A stretch of 64,000 nt of DNA from Demequina sp. NBRC 110057 (GTDB taxonomy: Bacteria; Actinomycetota; Actinomycetes; Actinomycetales; Demequinaceae), in the NCBI RefSeq assembly GCF_002090175.1, contig NZ_BBRN01000003.1, forward strand, positions 974,921 through 1,038,920, read 5' to 3'. The notes beneath the pieces were generated by a model. The model did no database searches. It was not told the DNA's origin and saw only the letters and a list, made by a program, of their open reading frames with translations. The position numbers and the translations under genes are program-made. Shown here piece by piece: positions 33,386 to 41,927 of the stretch (the first letter of the stretch is position 1; every line of letters starts with the position of its first letter).

Positions 33386-35383
33386 CTAGAACGCGGAGGC
33401 ATCCCCGTCGTCGAGTCGGTCCATGACGCGATACGCGTTGGCGATCGTGGTGAGCATCGGGTCGACGCCGCCGGTGGAGACGTGCGAGGACGGGTCGACC
33501 ACCCTGACATTGCCGTGGCCCCACACGCGTCCGAGCGGGTCGACCACGGACGTGCCGGGGTCGGAGCCCATGCGGGCGGTGCCGGCCTGGCGGCGCTCGG
33601 CCCCCGCACCCTTACGCCGCGCGACTTCGGTGGCACCCGAGGCGAGCAGCCACTCCTCGGCGCGGTCGGCGAGCATCGAGCACAGGCGCTCGTCCTCGGC
33701 GTGTGAGTCGCGACGCACCCGCACGGCGGGCACACCCCACGCGTCGGTGGTCGCCCAGTCCAGGGTGACCCGCGCATCGGCCCGCGGCATGGCGTGGCCC
33801 ACTCCCGCGACGCGCTGCATGCGCGGCATGAGCCGCGCGAGGGTGGGCATCACCTCGTTGCCCGCCATCGGCACCATTCCCGCACCCTGGAGGACCGCGA
33901 GCGCCGATGCCGGGGTCGGGATGTATTCGTTGGCAAGCACCGCTCCCCCGACGTAGCCGTCGTTGTCGTGGCGGAAGTCGAGGGTGGCGATCGCCGGGCC
34001 CGGGCCCAGCCCGTCGTTGATGGCGTCCTCGAAGATGCCGAGCATCTCGGCGCCCGGCCTTCCCTGGAGGTGGCGGCCCACCTGGTCGTGGCCGTTGCCA
34101 AGCCCGTCGGGTTCCTGCGCGGTCCGCGTGGACAGCATGAGGCGGGCTGTCTCGACGGCGCCGGCCGCGAGCACCACGTCGTCGGCCTCGATGCTCCGTT
34201 CCCACGGTCCGTCGGCGTCGACGCCGCGCACCAGGGCACCAACGATGCGGCCGTCGGCATCCGCGGAGAGCTCCACGACGCGGGCGTCGAGCACGATGCT
34301 CAGGCGTGAGGTGCGAGCCGCGCGCCACAGCACGGTGTTCTGGCTTCCGGCCTTCGCCCCGACGGGGCATGAGAAGCCGATGCACTGCGCGCACCTGACG
34401 CACGCGGGCCGCCCGCGGTACGGCTCGGAGTTCACCAGCAGCGGCACGGGCTGGGTGGCCCAGCCGAGCCTCTCCGCCCCGGACCTCAGCACGCCGGAGG
34501 GGCGGGTCCGCGGCTGCGGCGGCAGGGGGAAGGGACCCGAGCGGCGACCCTCGTGCGCGCCGCCGCCGGGGGCGCCAGAGACACCCCACTCGAACTCGGC
34601 GTGGGCGTAATACGGCTCGAGGTCCTCATACGTCACGGGCCAGTCGGCGAGGGACGAACCCTCGGGGACGCCGTAGGTCGAGGCGAGCGCGAAGTCCTGC
34701 GGCGCGTAGCGCCACGCCTGGGCGCCCGAGACGCGGGTGCCGCCACCGAGGCCGAAGGCGCCGATGCTCCACCGGGCGGAGGTCGGATCCACCGCCCAGG
34801 TCTCGTGGTCCGTGTGGGGGTTGGCCATGATCGGCAGCCCAGCCAGGGCGCCGAGCCCGGCATCGGCCCGCGCGGAGCGCAGGTGGTCGCTCGCGAGCTC
34901 GGGCGTGGGAGGCATGCCGCCGCGCTCGATGACGAGCACGGTCCGGCCCGCCTGGGTGAGCTCCTGGGCGGCGACCCCGCCGCCGGCACCCGATCCCACC
35001 ACGATCGCGTCGTAGCGCGGCATCACCCCGCGGCGGTCGACGACGCACGCGGTGACCTCCTCGGGCAGATCCGAGCCCACGGGCATCGGCTCCACGGAGG
35101 GGCGCCACCCGAGCGACGTCCAGGATCCCGGCATGGCGACGCCGATCTGCCCGACGAGCGAGGCGAACCAGTGGGCCTCGGGGTCATCCAGGCGGGCGCG
35201 CAGCTGCGCGGGCTCCATGCGGGCGGCGAGGGAGTCGATCCGGGGCGCCCATTCGGGGTGGTCGTAGGCGATCACGCTGCGAAGTTCGGTGACGATGTCG
35301 GCGGCGCAGGCGCGCGACCAGACGCTGTCTGGCAGCACCGCCCCCACCCAGCCGGCGAGGGCATCGTCGTCGACCCCGGTCAT
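33386..35383 (-). CDS. GMC family oxidoreductase with N-terminal subunit-3-like domain
   Basis: 665 residues from ATG 35383. The first 125 or so resemble the gluconate 2-dehydrogenase subunit 3 family (HPEWAPRIDSLAARM; SWTSLGWRP). An FAD-binding domain follows with YDAIVVGSGAGGGVAAQEL and VLVIERGG. A Cys-rich segment CVRCAQCIGFSCPVGAKA lies mid-chain, as in GMC-type dehydrogenases, and GMC_oxred_C closes with TARMGSDPGTSVVDPLGRVW and STGGVDPMLTTIANAYRVM. No signal peptide is seen. Substrate unknown: sugars, sterols and other alcohols are all used in the family. The 3' end lies 47 bases from the DsbA gene start. Confidence 0.87.
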   Translation of the reverse strand: MTGVDDDALAGWVGAVLPDSVWSRACAADIVTELRSVIAYDHPEWAPRIDSLAARMEPAQLRARLDDPEAHWFASLVGQIGVAMPGSWTSLGWRPSVEPMPVGSDLPEEVTACVVDRRGVMPRYDAIVVGSGAGGGVAAQELTQAGRTVLVIERGGMPPTPELASDHLRSARADAGLGALAGLPIMANPHTDHETWAVDPTSARWSIGAFGLGGGTRVSGAQAWRYAPQDFALASTYGVPEGSSLADWPVTYEDLEPYYAHAEFEWGVSGAPGGGAHEGRRSGPFPLPPQPRTRPSGVLRSGAERLGWATQPVPLLVNSEPYRGRPACVRCAQCIGFSCPVGAKAGSQNTVLWRAARTSRLSIVLDARVVELSADADGRIVGALVRGVDADGPWERSIEADDVVLAAGAVETARLMLSTRTAQEPDGLGNGHDQVGRHLQGRPGAEMLGIFEDAINDGLGPGPAIATLDFRHDNDGYVGGAVLANEYIPTPASALAVLQGAGMVPMAGNEVMPTLARLMPRMQRVAGVGHAMPRADARVTLDWATTDAWGVPAVRVRRDSHAEDERLCSMLADRAEEWLLASGATEVARRKGAGAERRQAGTARMGSDPGTSVVDPLGRVWGHGNVRVVDPSSHVSTGGVDPMLTTIANAYRVMDRLDDGDASAF

Positions 35384-35511
35384 GCGGCCAAGCCTAGGGC
35401 CGCCAGGTGACACCGATGTTTCACCTCCTCGCGGCCACGGAGGTGTCCCCTTAGGGTGTGGGCAGCGGCGCCCCTCGCGCCGGCGCACACGGACCACTCC
35501 GAGGAGAAGCC

Positions 35512-35835
35512 ATGCCCCGCACCCTGCCGCTCGCCGCGGTCGCGACCGTCGCCCTTGCCCTCACCGGCTGCACCGCGAGCGCCAACTTCACGGTCGACCC
35601 CGACGAGTTCGCCGCCGACGTCGCGACGACCCTGCAGGAGCAGGTGGGCGCCTCGGTGGCGCCGACGATCGACTGCGGCGACGAGTCCATCGACATCGTC
35701 GAAGACGAGCAGGTGATCTGCGCACTGAGTGTCGAGGGTGACGAGGCCGTCTACGACACGACCGCGACGATCACGGCCGTGGACGGGGCGGACTACTCCT
35801 ACGACGCGGAGGTCTCCGACACCCCGAGGTCCTGA
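35512..35835 (+). CDS. DUF4333 lipoprotein
   Basis: 107 residues. Signal with lipobox ALTGC, then a domain with two Cys (TIDCGDES, VICALSVEG) and the pattern ALTGC...VAPTIDCGDESIDIVEDEQVICAL of DUF4333, a small extracytoplasmic domain common in actinobacteria. GAGGAG lies just upstream of the ATG. Its 3' end overlaps the convergent membrane-protein gene by 37 bases. Function unknown. Confidence 0.85.
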   Translation: MPRTLPLAAVATVALALTGCTASANFTVDPDEFAADVATTLQEQVGASVAPTIDCGDESIDIVEDEQVICALSVEGDEAVYDTTATITAVDGADYSYDAEVSDTPRS

Positions 35836-36281
35836 CCGGCGAGGCGGCGGTGCGCCAGGCCCAGCGCCAGAGCCACGAGTCCCGCCACGGCGAGGATGCC
35901 GGCGCCCGCGGCGCCGATCGAGCCGACGCCGGAAGCGAGCGCCACCGCGAGCACGAGCCCCATGAGCGCGTAGATGAGCGGCTCCTTTGCTGCCGCGACG
36001 GCCAACAGCGGCAGCGCGAGGTACTCGGCGCCGCTATTGGCGTTCAGCATGACGAGCCATAGGACGGCAAGGAGCCCCCACCAGATGAGGTGGGACGAGG
36101 TGCCGAAGGCGAGCCCGCCGGCGGCGAAGACCGCGGCAAAGAGGACCACGCCGAGGATGGTGCTGAGCGGTGCCCCTCCGGCCTGGCCCCATGCCTCGAC
36201 GATCGCGACCACGCCGGCGGCGAGGAGGGCGACGGCGAGGAGCACGCGCAGGGACAGGGCAACGGCGGGGCGGGGCTGCAT
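35799..36281 (-). CDS. Multi-pass membrane protein of unknown function
   Basis: 160 residues from ATG 36281, with four or five hydrophobic segments (SLRVLLAVALLAAGVVAIVEAW; IWWGLLAVLWLVMLN; GLVLAVALASGVGSIGAAGAGILAVAG). No family recognised. The last 12 codons overlap the 3' end of the DUF4333 gene on the other strand. It could be a small envelope protein; nothing in the context gives a role. Confidence 0.7.
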   Translation of the reverse strand: MQPRPAVALSLRVLLAVALLAAGVVAIVEAWGQAGGAPLSTILGVVLFAAVFAAGGLAFGTSSHLIWWGLLAVLWLVMLNANSGAEYLALPLLAVAAAKEPLIYALMGLVLAVALASGVGSIGAAGAGILAVAGLVALALGLAHRRLAGQDLGVSETSAS

Positions 36282-36388
36282 GCCCACGATTCTCGCAAAT
36301 CGTGCGCCATGCGCATGACACCCCTGGCCCGTGACCGCCCGGCGTCTCTCGACGTGCGGACGGCCACGGGCCACAGCAGGATGGCGCG

Positions 36389-38035
36389 TCAGCGCCTCTC
36401 GTGCGCGTCGGCTCCGACGGGGATCGCGTTGCCTGCGTCATCGGGGTCGACCATGACGAGCAGCTCGCCTTCGGCGAGCGCCTCGTCGGCCACCTGGTGC
36501 TCAACGCGGGTGGACAGCACCTTCTCCTTCACGAAGTACGTGGCCACGGCCGCGAAGATCGCCACGGGGACGAGCCACAGCAGGATGGGCAGGAGCGCCT
36601 CGTTGTAGGACTCGAGGATCGGGATGCGAAGCCCGTCGGGCAACTGCGCCACGGCTGCGGGCGTCAGCGCGTGAGTGTCGACCGCGGCGCCGCCGCCATC
36701 GGCCTGCGCGAGGTGCACGGTCAGCCGGTCCGCGAGGTGCGTCGCGAAGACGGTTCCCACCACCGCGGAACCCACCGTTGCACCCACCTGCTTGAAGTAG
36801 TTGAAGCCCGCCGTCGCGGTGCCCACGATCGTCGCGGGGAAGGCGTCTTGGACGATGAGCACCAGGATCTGCTGGCCCAGGCCGATGCCGATGCCGAAGA
36901 TGGCGATGTAGGTGCACAGCAGCCAGGTGGGGCTGTCGATGGACAGCGTCGAGGTGAGGAACAGGCCCGCGGCCATGATGATGGATCCGACCAGGGGGTA
37001 GATCTTGTAGCGTCCCGTGCGGGACACCAGCTGGCCGGAGATGATCGATGCGGCGAGCAACCCACCCATCATGGGCACCATCAGCATGCCGGCCTCGGTC
37101 GCGTCGACGCCGGTGACCATCTGGATGTACGTGGGCATGTAACTGACCACGCCGAACATCGCGATGCCAATAAAGAGGCCCGCCAGCGTGGCCATGGTGA
37201 AGTTGCGGTTCTTGAAAAGGTCGAGCGGCAACACCGGCTGCGCGGCACGGCGCTCGACGCCGATGAAGGCGCCCGCGAGCGCCACCGCGAGCGCGATGAG
37301 CCCGAGGATCTGCCAGCTGCCCCACGCGTACTCGCCGCCGCCCCACGTGCACACCAGCACGGTGGCGATCGTGGCCCCGGCAATCAGGGCCATGCCCAGG
37401 TAGTCGATGCGCGGCTTGCCCTCACGCTCCACCTTCGGCAGGCGCAGCAGCAGGACGGTCGCGAGCAGCGACAGGATGCCGAGCGGGATGTTCAGCCAGA
37501 ACGCCCAGCGCCACCCCGGACCCTCGGTGAGCCAGCCGCCCACGAGCGGCCCGGCCACGGAGGACACGGCGAAGACGGCGCCCATGATGCCCATGTACTT
37601 GCCGCGGTCACGCGCGGGCACCACGTCGGCGATCGCGGACTGCGACAGGATCATCAGGCCGCCGCCGCCAAGACCCTGCAGCACGCGGGCGGCGACGAGC
37701 ATGCCCATTCCCTGCGCGAGGCCTCCGACGATCGAGCCCGCGATGAACAGCGAGATCGCCGCGAGCAGCACGGGCTTGCGCCCGAAGAGGTCGCTGATGC
37801 GCCCGTAGACGGGCATCATCACCGTGCTCGCGAGCACGTACCCGGTGATCACCCAGGTCATCTGGTCGACGCCCCCGAGCTCGCCGACGATGGTCGGTAG
37901 CGCGGTGGACAGGATGGTCTGGCTAATCGACGCCATCAGCATCGTCACCATCAACCCGCTAAACAGCAGGACGATCGTGGACTTCTCCGAGCGAGGCGGA
38001 GCTGCGGCCGCTCCCCGCTGGTCCGTGGTGGTCAT
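36389..38035 (-). CDS. DHA2-family MFS multidrug exporter
   Basis: 548 residues with 14 predicted membrane helices, as in EmrB/QacA exporters. Motif A appears as GRISDLFGRKPVLL in loop 2-3 and motif C-like glycine-rich helix 5 as GIMGAVFAVSSVAGPLVGGWL. ITGYVLASTVMMPVYG and LPTIVGELGG are typical. The cytoplasmic C-terminal tail is acidic. It is divergent from a MarR regulator with two palindromic sites between them, so it is very probably repressed by that regulator and induced by its ligand. Drug specificity cannot be read from the sequence. Confidence 0.95.
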   Translation of the reverse strand: MTTTDQRGAAAAPPRSEKSTIVLLFSGLMVTMLMASISQTILSTALPTIVGELGGVDQMTWVITGYVLASTVMMPVYGRISDLFGRKPVLLAAISLFIAGSIVGGLAQGMGMLVAARVLQGLGGGGLMILSQSAIADVVPARDRGKYMGIMGAVFAVSSVAGPLVGGWLTEGPGWRWAFWLNIPLGILSLLATVLLLRLPKVEREGKPRIDYLGMALIAGATIATVLVCTWGGGEYAWGSWQILGLIALAVALAGAFIGVERRAAQPVLPLDLFKNRNFTMATLAGLFIGIAMFGVVSYMPTYIQMVTGVDATEAGMLMVPMMGGLLAASIISGQLVSRTGRYKIYPLVGSIIMAAGLFLTSTLSIDSPTWLLCTYIAIFGIGIGLGQQILVLIVQDAFPATIVGTATAGFNYFKQVGATVGSAVVGTVFATHLADRLTVHLAQADGGGAAVDTHALTPAAVAQLPDGLRIPILESYNEALLPILLWLVPVAIFAAVATYFVKEKVLSTRVEHQVADEALAEGELLVMVDPDDAGNAIPVGADAHERR

Positions 38036-38087
38036 GGTGCGCCTCTCTCATCGGTCGCGGAGCCGCAAGCTCCGGGGACATGACACT

Positions 38088-38147
38088 TGAATTCCAATTC
38101 GAACTCAATGCCCCCACCGTAACACGCGAGTTCGAATTCGAATTCCA
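38088..38147. promoter_or_regulatory. Two MarR-type operator sites between exporter and regulator genes
   Basis: Site 1 (38088-38108) and site 2 (38127-38147) are reverse complements at 17 of 18 core positions. Site 2 contains the palindrome GAATTCGAATTC; site 1 has GAATTCCAATTC, which breaks that dyad by one base. They are AT-rich islands in GC-rich sequence, within the 135-base gap between the divergent exporter and MarR genes. One site may serve each promoter. Confidence 0.8.
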
Positions 38148-38170
38148 TCCCCGGTCGATAGGCTGACGCC

Positions 38171-38638
38171 ATGGATGCAGAGCTCACCGGCGAGGAGCGC
38201 GCCGCCTACACCGCGGTCGTGAAGTCCGCCGCACTGCTGCGTCGAGCCGTCGAGCACTCCCTGACGGACCACGGCGACATCTCCCGCGTGCAGTTCGAGA
38301 TCCTGAACCAGCTCCATGGCGCTCCCGAGGGGCTGCGGATGCACGCCCTCGCCGATCGCATCGTCCATTCGCGCAGCGGCCTCACCTACCAGGTGGCTCA
38401 GCTGGAGAAGGCCGGCCTGGTTACCCGCGAGTCCAGCGCCGGGAACGAGCGCGCCATCGTCGCGCGCTGCACGCCCGCGGGCCGTGCCCTGCGTGATGCT
38501 GTCTACACCGAGCACTTCTCGCGCGTGCGGGAGCACTTTTTCGGCGTCCTCGAGCCCGGGGAGCTCGAGGCCATCACCACGGCGCTGACCAAGGTCATCG
38601 ACAGCCTCGAGCGCGAGACGGGCGCCCTCGACGCCTGA
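38171..38638 (+). CDS. MarR family transcriptional regulator
   Basis: 155 residues. MarR winged helix: FEILNQLHGAPEGLRMHALADRI, recognition region SRSGLTYQVAQLEKAGLVTRE, wing NERAIVARCTPAGRALRDAV, framed by helices for dimerisation. Divergent from the DHA2 exporter across two matching palindromic sites. Ligand unknown; many members respond to phenolic or other toxic compounds. Confidence 0.94.
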   Translation: MDAELTGEERAAYTAVVKSAALLRRAVEHSLTDHGDISRVQFEILNQLHGAPEGLRMHALADRIVHSRSGLTYQVAQLEKAGLVTRESSAGNERAIVARCTPAGRALRDAVYTEHFSRVREHFFGVLEPGELEAITTALTKVIDSLERETGALDA

Positions 38639-38680
38639 CCGGCCGCGGACCCCGCCGGGCGCGGGCGTAGGGTGAGAGGC

Positions 38681-38710
38681 ATGCCCCGGATCCGCATCGG
38701 GCTCGCATGA
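38681..38710 (+). promoter_or_regulatory. Nine-codon leader ORF overlapping the MFS gene start
   Basis: ATG at 38681 opens MPRIRIGLA and stops at TGA 38708-38710, overlapping the MFS start (ATGA at 38707). GGTGAGAGG lies ahead of the leader start, whereas the MFS start has no recognisable ribosome binding site. Translation of the leader could deliver ribosomes to the MFS gene; chance is possible for so short a frame. Confidence 0.4.
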
Positions 38711-40035
38711 GCCGCACGTTCGCGTCGCTGGGCTACTTCAACTACCGCCTCTGGTTCGCCGGGGCCCTCGTGTCCAACGTGGGCACCTGGATGCAGCGCG
38801 TCGCCCAGGACTGGCTGGTCCTCACGGTGCTGTCACAGGACTCGGGCATCGCGGTGGGCACCGTCACCGCGCTGCAGTTCCTACCGTTCCTGCTGCTGGG
38901 CCCGTTCGCCGGCGTGCTCGTCGACCGGGTCGACCAACGCAAGCTGCTGATCGCGACCCAGGTGGCCGCGGGCGCACTCGGGGTGGGGCTCGGAGCCATC
39001 GTGCTTGCCGGGCACGCCGAGTTGTGGCACGTCTACGTATTCGCATTTGGGCTCGGCGTCGTGTCCGCCGTCGACGTCCCCGCGCGCCAGACCTTCGTCG
39101 CGGCGCTGGTCCCGGCGGAGGGGCTTCCCAACGCGGTCGGGCTCAACAGCGCATCCTTCAACGCCGCCCGGCTCATCGGGCCCGCCGTCGCCGGCCTCAC
39201 GGTGGCGTGGATCGGCATCGGCTGGGTGTTCATCGTGAACGGCCTGACCTTCGCCGCGACGGTGGTGGCGCTCGTGGTCATGCGTCGCAGCGAGTTGGTC
39301 GCGGTGGAGCGCGCCCCGCGGGAGAAGGGCCAGGTGCGCCAGGGGCTGGGCTACGTGCGCCGCCGCAGCGACATCATCATGGTGATGGTGGTGGTCTCGG
39401 TGGTCGCGGCCCTGGGACTGAACTTCCAGATGACCAGCGCGCTCATGGCGCGCATTGAGTTTGGGCGCGGCCCCGAGGACTACGGACTCATGGGCTCGGT
39501 GCTCGCCATCGGGTCGCTCGGAGGAGCGCTGCTCGCGGCGCGGCGCGAGCGGCCACGGCTCCGGCTGGTGCTGGGCGCGGCCCTGCTGTTCGGGCTCTCG
39601 AGCGCCGTCATGGCGTCGATGCCGACGTACCACCTGTACATGGCGGCCTCAATCGCCGTGGGGTTCTCGCAACTCACGATGCTGACGAGCGCGAACGCCT
39701 ACGTTCAGACCACCACGGAGCCGTTCATGCGCGGCAGAGTGATGGCGCTGTACTCGATGCTGCTGATGGGCTCCACGCCCATCGGCGCCCCGATCATCGG
39801 CTGGGTGGGCGAGAATGTCGGCCCGCGCTGGTCGATCGGAGTGGGTTCCATCGCCGCGATCGCGGTGGCGATCGCCTGCACCATGTGGGCCGTCCAGCAC
39901 TGGAACTTCGAGGTGACCTACCACCGGCATCGGCCCGTCCTGGAGTTCACCTACCCGAACCGGGTGAACTCCAGGGACGATGCCGTGCTGCGACTGCGCG
40001 CCCAGCAGATCGAGGACTCGTCCTCGCAGCCTTAG
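38707..40035 (+). CDS. MFS transporter (EntS/MFS_3 type)
   Basis: 442 residues with 12 membrane helices. The N-terminus SLGYFNYRLWFAGALVSNVGTWMQRVAQDWLVL is the hallmark of the EntS-like MFS_3 group, and the following GPFAGVLVDRVDQRKLLIA is motif A. AFGLGVVSAVDVPARQTFVA and GLNSASFNAARLIGPAVAG are also characteristic. The group includes siderophore and drug exporters; substrate unknown. It follows marR by 68 bases with a short leader ORF between, and may belong to the same operon. Its stop overlaps the stop of the convergent gene. Confidence 0.9.
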   Translation: MSRTFASLGYFNYRLWFAGALVSNVGTWMQRVAQDWLVLTVLSQDSGIAVGTVTALQFLPFLLLGPFAGVLVDRVDQRKLLIATQVAAGALGVGLGAIVLAGHAELWHVYVFAFGLGVVSAVDVPARQTFVAALVPAEGLPNAVGLNSASFNAARLIGPAVAGLTVAWIGIGWVFIVNGLTFAATVVALVVMRRSELVAVERAPREKGQVRQGLGYVRRRSDIIMVMVVVSVVAALGLNFQMTSALMARIEFGRGPEDYGLMGSVLAIGSLGGALLAARRERPRLRLVLGAALLFGLSSAVMASMPTYHLYMAASIAVGFSQLTMLTSANAYVQTTTEPFMRGRVMALYSMLLMGSTPIGAPIIGWVGENVGPRWSIGVGSIAAIAVAIACTMWAVQHWNFEVTYHRHRPVLEFTYPNRVNSRDDAVLRLRAQQIEDSSSQP

Positions 40036-40298
40036 GCGCGGGGCGCGGTCCCCGCGTCACCCTCGGCGCGAGGGGTGTCGCGCACCTGGTGGTGGTCCAC
40101 GTGCTCCTCGGTGACCTGCGTGTGAGTGGTGTTGCGGCGCTGCCCGCTCATGATCAGGGAGATGGCGATGCCGAGCGCTCCCGCCGCCATCAGGATCCAG
40201 CCGACCATCCCGAGGTCGATGGCGTCGACGGACTCGTTGAGCGCGAACGCGAGGATCGCGCCGACGGCGATGAGGAAGATTCCGGAACCAATGGCCAT
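40032..40298 (-). CDS. DUF6458-like small membrane protein
   Basis: 88 residues with two membrane helices (GIFLIAVGAILAFALNESV and MVGWILMAAGALGIAISLIM) and a His/Thr-rich C-terminus (NTTHTQVTEEHVDHHQV). This MAIGSGIFLIAVGAILAFAL opening is typical of the DUF6458 family found across actinobacteria, function unknown. The stop codons of this gene and the convergent MFS gene overlap by four bases. Confidence 0.85.
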   Translation of the reverse strand: MAIGSGIFLIAVGAILAFALNESVDAIDLGMVGWILMAAGALGIAISLIMSGQRRNTTHTQVTEEHVDHHQVRDTPRAEGDAGTAPRA

Positions 40299-40515
40299 GT
40301 GCTTCTCCTGACGTGAGGGGCGCCGCTGCTCCTGAAGCGCATGTGCGCCGGGGACTGTCCCCTGGCGACGCCTGCACCGTCTCCAACGGCACGCGCGCCA
40401 CGAAGTATTCCGCGGGAGGGACCGGGAGCCGCCTTGGCGCCGCTCGAGGCGGGCCTGGTCGCGTGCTCGCCGAGGGCCGCTACTATGGGTGACTGCAGCG
40501 CCTCAGGCGCCGCGC

Positions 40516-40586
40516 GCGGGTGTAGTTCAATGGTAGAACTTCAGCTTCCCAAGCTGATAGCGCGGGTTCGATTCCCGTCACCCGCT
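40516..40586 (+). tRNA. tRNA-Gly (anticodon CCC)
   Basis: A cloverleaf of 71 bases, with CCA encoded at 40587-40589. The acceptor arm GCGGGTG pairs with CACCCGC. The anticodon stem TCAGC/GCTGA encloses loop TTCCCAA, so the anticodon is CCC, reading GGG. The T arm is GCGGG-TTCGATT-CCCGT. A perfect hairpin follows after 7 bases. Confidence 0.96.
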
Positions 40587-40595
40587 CCACGTGAC

Positions 40596-40625
40596 ACGAG
40601 GCCCCGGCAGCTGCCGGGGCCTCGT
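40596..40625 (+). terminator. Terminator hairpin after tRNA-Gly
   Basis: A perfect 30-base palindrome centred at 40610/40611 (arms 40596-40610 and 40611-40625), followed by CTCGTTTCGG. It is the natural 3' end of the tRNA transcript. Confidence 0.85.
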
Positions 40626-41040
40626 CTCGTTTCGGCACAGGGCCGATGCGGGCGCCGCCGCGCGTCTCCCGCTCGCACCGGACGCACGAGTCGCCTCGCG
40701 CTGCCGGGACGTCCCCTCAGAAGGGGAGGACGGCGGCACCCGCGTTCCCCCAAGTGATGGCTTGACGGGGAAGGCGCGCCACCGCGGCAGTACGCCCGGC
40801 CGAGATGGCATCGGCCGCGCGCCGACTCACGGTGACGACGGCAACGATTCAATCGGCGACGCGCGCACGAGTCGACACGGAAACCACCGGAGCGGACCCT
40901 TTCGGGGGAAATCGGAGGCCGCGCGTGCGGTGCGCGAATCGGACAACCCGCCCGAAGGTGCATCGGGGCTGGCACCTGGCGCCTTGGACCGGGTAGAAAT
41001 GGCCTCGACCGGGCGAGCGCAAGCCAGCGGAGGGGGCGGC
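40626..41040. other. Gene-free stretch between tRNA-Gly and HTH gene
   Basis: About 415 bases without a convincing gene. An open frame runs through it in phase with the next gene, but it has no conserved start. No repeat of the tRNA 3' end, no integrase and no clear attachment site were seen. It probably carries the promoter of the gene at 41041. Confidence 0.5.
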
Positions 41041-41847
41041 ATGACGGACGCGAGTAACGGCGAGGGCGTTGACGAGGTCGCCGCGTTTGCCGCGGACCTG
41101 CGAAGGCTGCGAGTCCTGGCGGGGTCACCGACCTTCGATCGGCTCCACCGCGAGACGCAGATCTCCAAGAGCGTCCTGTCCGACGCCATGAAGGGCCGCT
41201 CCCTGCCCTCGGCCCGCACCGTCGAGGGCATCGTGCGCGCCTGCGGCGAGGACCCGCGCGAGTGGATCGACCGGCGCGACCGTATCGCGAGCCCGGCGCC
41301 CGCCGCGAGCCCCGGCGAGGCGGACCCCACCGCCACTGCTCGCTCCGCCCGCACACGCCTGGCGCTGGTGGGTGCGGCGATGTTTGTCGCCGGCGCGGCC
41401 GTGGCGGGAGTCACCGCGACGCTGGTCGCCCACCACGTCATCGACGAGCGCCTGGCCGCGGCCGGCGTCTCCGAGGGACCCCAGATCGCGGTGGCGAATG
41501 GCCAGGACCCCGCGATGACCACGTGCGTGGAGGACGCCCAGGTGGCCACCGGCGACACCCGCGCCGACAACTCGCTGCTCGAGATCGTGTGGTCCAACAA
41601 GTGCTACGCCGGGTGGGGCCGGATCACCCGCTACGACGGGCTGGGCAATGGCAACACCGTGACCATCGCGCTATACCCGCAGACTGCCCCCGACGGCGCC
41701 GACCGCCAGGAGGCCACCGAGCACGATGTCCAGAGCGCCTACACGACGCTGCTGGTGCGCCCGAGCGCCGACACCCTGCTGTGCGCCGAGGGCAGCTTCA
41801 CTGTCGACGGGAAGCGCATCGACCTCGGCGACCCCCTGTGCATCTGA
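41041..41847 (+). CDS. HTH-transmembrane-DUF2690 protein
   Basis: 268 residues from ATG 41041, preceded by GGAGGGG. Residues 1-80 are a helix-turn-helix (FAADLRRLRVLAGSPTFDRL, ISKSVLSDAMKGRSLPS) of the XRE/actinobacterial type. After a Pro/Ala linker comes one membrane helix (LALVGAAMFVAGAAVAGVTATLVAHHV). The outside domain has C-terminal DUF2690 features: TTCVEDAQVATGDTRADNSLLEIVWSNKCYAGWGRITR. The layout puts a DNA-binding-like domain in the cytoplasm and a sensor-like domain outside, which suggests a one-component membrane regulator; this is inference. Targets unknown. Confidence 0.82.
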   Translation: MTDASNGEGVDEVAAFAADLRRLRVLAGSPTFDRLHRETQISKSVLSDAMKGRSLPSARTVEGIVRACGEDPREWIDRRDRIASPAPAASPGEADPTATARSARTRLALVGAAMFVAGAAVAGVTATLVAHHVIDERLAAAGVSEGPQIAVANGQDPAMTTCVEDAQVATGDTRADNSLLEIVWSNKCYAGWGRITRYDGLGNGNTVTIALYPQTAPDGADRQEATEHDVQSAYTTLLVRPSADTLLCAEGSFTVDGKRIDLGDPLCI

Positions 41848-41927
41848 CACCGCACCCCGAGTGAACTCCCGGTGCACAACACGGGGTCCCGGTTCGCCTG
41901 TGCGCGGTCCCGGCTAGGCTGAACGCC

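Noticed and set aside
40516..41040. tRNA-linked integrated element
   Set aside because: No integrase, no duplicated tRNA 3' end, and no mobility gene nearby.
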